20,000 nucleotides of DNA from Prorocentrum cordatum (lineage: Eukaryota; Sar; Dinophyceae; Prorocentrales; Prorocentraceae): contig CAUYUJ010003447.1 of assembly GCA_963575745.1 (NCBI GenBank), positions 1,209,284 through 1,229,283 on the forward strand, in the 5' to 3' direction. The position numbers and the translations under genes are program-made. Each line of letters starts with the position of its first letter. The first letter of the stretch is position 1. Shown one piece after another: positions 17,161-20,000 of the stretch. The notes below the pieces were generated by a model. That model was not told the origin of the DNA. It worked only from the letters and a program-made list of their open reading frames with translations, and ran no database searches.

Positions 17161-17484
17161 ACTTTGAGCCCTCGGCGATGTACACGCAGAGGCTCTTCCG
17201 CGCTGCACGGCCAGAGCCCCCGTCTGCGCCCCAGAAAAATCCACCAGCCCTTTAGGCCTTCAGGGCGTGAGTGGTCTAGAGACTCCACTGTCCGCCCCCC
17301 TTCCTCCCCCTCGGGGAGGGACGCGCACCCCCCTCAATGAGGTTCACGTCCAAGAAACGCTTTCGACCGCCCAAGACGTTCCGGGACACCCCAGGAGCTC
17401 CGCGCAAGCTTGTCGGAGCGCCGCCTGCGCGCTCACAGGGCCCAAGACCCCGCCAAGACCCCCAAGAGACCTCCAGGATGACAC

Positions 17485-17577
17485 CAGGAGGAGGGGGAGG
17501 AGGAGGAAGGATGACATGGAGGAGGACGGGGGAGGGCGAGGGGGAGGAGGAAGGAGAAACAGGCGGAGGAGAAGGAG
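17485..17577. repeat. (GGA)n-rich tract
   Basis: The plus strand is almost purely GGA/GGG with short breaks; the minus strand reads TCC. It lies just downstream (minus sense) of the last protein-like block of the minus-strand gene candidate. Confidence 0.85.
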
Positions 17578-17589
17578 TGGGCAACGCCC

Positions 17590-18361
17590 GACGGTCAGCG
17601 CACTGCGCTCGAGCGGCTGCTGTTGGAAGGGTTGATGGGGATTCGCGAAGCGTGAACAATTTCTCGTCGATTGTGCTGCCACCCTTGTAGACCTGCCAAC
17701 TCTTCGTAGGCAAGCTCGTGTAGATATCCAACCCTCGACGTGGAGTGGCTTGTTGATCTTTGTCGGCGCTCCCGGGTATCGAAGGCGGCCCTTTGCTGCT
17801 GTGCTGATGCATGAGGCGGGCCTCTTGCGAACCAGGGTCGTGGCAGTGGTTGTCGCTATCGCCGCCGACGCGGGCTTAGCTTTGGACTTCGATTTGGCCT
17901 CTGCGTTGGCCTTTGATTTGGCTGGCTCTGGCTCGACCGACGCGCGTTTCTTCTTCTTGCCCTTGCCGGCCAACGTGCTCCACTCACTTGCCAATTCCTT
18001 GATTGGCACCGCGTCAACTGGCTCGACGCTCTTCTCAGGCACTGCAGGAGCAGGCCCGGGCTGGGCCGCGGGCGGGAGAGCGCTGTCTGCGACTGCGACT
18101 GCTGCTGCGGGAGAGACTGCGACTGCTGCCGCGGGAGCCGCGGCGTCGCAGATGGCGAGCCTCCGCGGTCCGATCTGCATCGTGAACCCGCTCGTGTTGC
18201 CGCCCTGGTCGGCGTAGCCGCTGTGCCCGCCGTGGCCGATTTGGGGGTGGCCGCCGAAGCCGTCGTGCATGGGGAGCGCCAGCTGAGACCCCGCTCCAGG
18301 GAGTGCAAAGCGCGCGCCCTGCGCGGTCAGCGTGATGGTATCCTCTGGGCAAGTTCGGACT
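17590..18361 (-). pseudogene. 3' part of an unrecognised host-type gene, with one frameshift
   Basis: From 18361 downward one minus frame reads VRTCPEDTITLTAQGARFAL, a Gly/His-rich GHPQIGHGGHSGYADQGG, an Ala/Val-rich stretch, KELASEWSTLAGKGKKKKR and a Lys/Ala region ending RKRPASCISTAAKGRLRYPG. Near 17735 (gagggttgg) the signal moves to another frame: DIYTSLPTKSWQVYKGGSTI, then DEKLFTLRESPSTL, fading near 17590. The basic, Ala-rich middle and compact C-terminal segment are protein-like but match no family I can name. A similar compact C-terminal segment occurs in other dinoflagellate proteins as I recall, with low certainty. The frameshift makes it a pseudogene unless it is a sequence error. 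Confidence 0.5.
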
Positions 18362-18932
18362 CTTACCAATGCAACATCAAACGGATTTTACTGGATGGGG
18401 GCAGGTGGGAGACTCTCGGGGTCCTAGGGCGCGTGCGAGTCATAAGCAAAGTAGTTCAATGCATTCGGATGCCGAATGCAACGCAATGAAACGCCATGCT
18501 TTGTTCATGCTTCAATGTTGTATGCTGCGATCCGCTGTGGTTCGGTACTGTGCGGTATTCCCTGACACGCTGCGCTATGGCATGGCATACTATAGCATGT
18601 CGTACTGTCCCACACCATGCGCATGAAACGCACAGCCGTGCCACGCGATGCAACGCTACGAATTGCGATAGCAGTGCAGATCGGTGTTGAGTGTTGCGCC
18701 ATTCGAGACATCCTTCGCGCGATTGATCCAGCCCTGGGTGCATGCCTCTATGCACATGCCAGTGTGTTGCTGTGCATGCCTTGCTGTGCTGCGCCATTCC
18801 GTGCAATGTTTTACCGCGCTTCCATGTGCTGAGTCGTGTTTTCGTGCCGACTTCGGCGCCCATGCTCTTCTAGGTGTATGTGCCCCCTTCGCGTTCGATG
18901 CCCACGTGTCCTTGATCGAAGAGCGATTGGAC
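18362..18932 (-). other. Candidate intron carrying a 5-bp-periodic satellite
   Basis: On the minus strand, gcatgcag|gtccaatc (donor near 18932) and gcattggtaag|agtccg (acceptor ending at 18362) join the two coding blocks in phase: the split codon ag+a gives Arg and the frame goes on as VRTCPEDT. An alternative acceptor, ccccatccag (AG at 18392-18391), has a better pyrimidine tract but leaves an in-frame stop. The interior is non-coding. Confidence 0.4.
18462..18838. repeat. Degenerate satellite with 5-bp periodicity
   Basis: Words such as atggc, atact, atagc, atgtc, catgc and gcatg recur in steps of five for about 375 bp. The pattern is like the array at 12058-12640 but more GC-rich. It lies wholly inside the candidate intron. 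Confidence 0.65.
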
Positions 18933-19721
18933 CTGCATGCCATGCGCATGCGCAACCGATTGACGAGAAGGTCCTCGACGGCGCACGCCACAACATCGGA
19001 CCCACCTGCTGGGAAAGCGTTATTGTAGACAACCTCTGACATCACCTTAAGCTCACTGGGCGTTGTCGGGTAGTTGTTGACAATTCCATGGCGGGGCATC
19101 TTGACACGTCGCCTCAATAGTTTGTATTCCTTTTCGATCGCAGCTTTCTTGTTGTAGATATCCATGGGGTTCGCAACGAAGGCGCGGTTCGGGGGTGCCC
19201 GCGCCGACACCACGGGGCACGTGATATGCAAGACGGTCGGGTCTGTGGGCCACAACAATCCGAGTTTCTCCAGGTAGTCACCGGACGCCTGCGCAACTGC
19301 GTTCCAATCCGCCTGGGGGTCACGCACCGTAGCCCAGACCTCTGCGTTGCAGTAGTTGTGAAAATGACAACGCACTTGGTTATCCTGACGGTGTGCGTTT
19401 TTCTTCTGATCTGTGGAAACGCCGACCACCTTCGAGTCGACGGCTTGGATAACCTTGATAATGCGGGCGGCGTCGAGGGAGTCGTGATTCGCGGTTTCGG
19501 CCAACGCGCTAGCCTCCTTCATTGGGAGAGAGAGGTGCCTCTGTTGACAATGGCGATCATATCCTTGACAGCGCGGTCCTTGTCGTCGGACGTAGCGGCT
19601 TCGCCGGAGATCTTCAAGTGTTCCCTCGCCTCCTGGAAGGCCACGGGCGCGGCGGGAAACTTGAGCGCAGCCTCTGCCGCCGTGGGGCGGGGCGTGTAGG
19701 CGGCATCGACACAGCGTTGTG
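18933..19721 (-). pseudogene. Upstream part of the same unrecognised gene, with one frameshift
   Basis: A good acceptor, ttgttttctggtcag, ends at 19722, and coding follows: DAAYTPRPTAAEAALKFPAA, then AFQEAREHLKISGEAATSDD and AVKDMIAIVNRG. At a (CT)4 run (about 19530-19540) that frame ends in TGA (19521-19519), and another frame carries on: MKEASALAETANHDSLDAAR, CHFHNYCNAEVWATVRDPQA, GDYLEKLGLLWPTDPTVLHI, IYNKKAAIEKEYKLLRRRVK and NYPTTPSELKVMSEVVYNNA. Composition is that of a soluble globular protein with an N-terminal helical part. The shift at a CT run fits a single dinucleotide slip. No domain family is recognised. Upstream exons are either in the repeat region or beyond the window. Confidence 0.55.
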
Positions 19722-19764
19722 CTGACCAGAAAACAAGCTGCTTTTGGGGGCAGAGCCACTTGCT

Positions 19765-19911
19765 GCAGTGCCGCAATGAGATAATGACAAATTGCAAGCG
19801 CCAGTTCGTGGCTGAGCCGCCGCATTGAGATACTGACAAACTGCGGGCGTCAATGCGTGGCGGAGCCGCCGCATTGAGCTACTGCGTTGAGGAAATGCCA
19901 ACAATGCTCAA
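19765..19911. repeat. Tandem repeat, 49-bp unit
   Basis: gagccgccgcattgag occurs at 19814 and 19863, and a variant gcagtgccgcaatgag at 19765, giving a regular 49-bp step. The shared part also includes atactgacaaactgc. It sits just upstream of the acceptor of the minus-strand gene candidate, so it would be intronic. Confidence 0.82.
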
Positions 19912-20000
19912 TAGCGTTGCGAAAACGCCGCAGCAATTATCATGGCTCAGCAGTGGCCCGAACTTTACCTCGACGCCTCTGCAGGCCCCAAATCAATTTG

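Overview
The window looks like nuclear DNA of a dinoflagellate. The strongest evidence is an exact match to the 22-nt dinoflagellate spliced leader (DinoSL) at 4002-4023. Supporting signs are the GC-rich composition, dense microsatellites and degenerate satellites, sparse coding, and a decayed non-LTR retrotransposon of a type common in dinoflagellate genomes. The genus cannot be fixed from the sequence. No rRNA, tRNA, CRISPR array or prokaryotic operon was seen.

Layout. 1-260 is a short degenerate repeat of about 72 bp. 430-2290 is a satellite of more than 20 units whose period changes from about 76 bp to about 98 bp part-way along. 2690-3544 (minus strand) is a degraded endonuclease (EEP) domain of a LINE-type element. 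3554-4000 is pyrimidine-rich and ends in a long TCC microsatellite. 4002 to about 9800 (plus strand) is a nearly full-length but dead LINE. It carries the relict spliced leader, an ORF1 with a zinc-binding motif and a helical segment, then an ORF2 with endonuclease, reverse transcriptase, zinc motif, RNase H and C-terminal Cys domain. It is broken by frameshifts, a nonsense codon, a poly-C/(CA)n expansion and an apparent deletion. 9805-10790 is a roughly 300-bp tandem array that starts where the LINE protein ends. A second TCC tract follows at 10912-10950.

11000-17300 is mostly non-coding accessory DNA: paired imperfect hairpins, a 5-bp-periodic satellite, an 11-bp minisatellite, 54-bp and 131-bp tandem repeats, and several microsatellites. 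A few weak exon-like stretches lie in it (13513-13823, 14461-14662, 15369-15707).

19721 down to about 17590 (minus strand) is the best host-gene candidate. It has two coding blocks of protein-like composition separated by a phase-compatible intron candidate (18932-18362), and that intron is filled with the same type of 5-bp-periodic satellite seen at 12.1-12.6 kb. Two frameshifts suggest a recent pseudogene or sequence errors. The protein is not recognised.

The main story is the LINE. Its 5' end is a mature trans-spliced mRNA end, so it was copied from a capped, SL-bearing transcript. Its relict SL sits directly behind a long pyrimidine tract, which together with the terminal CAAG of the SL would resemble a new trans-splice acceptor.
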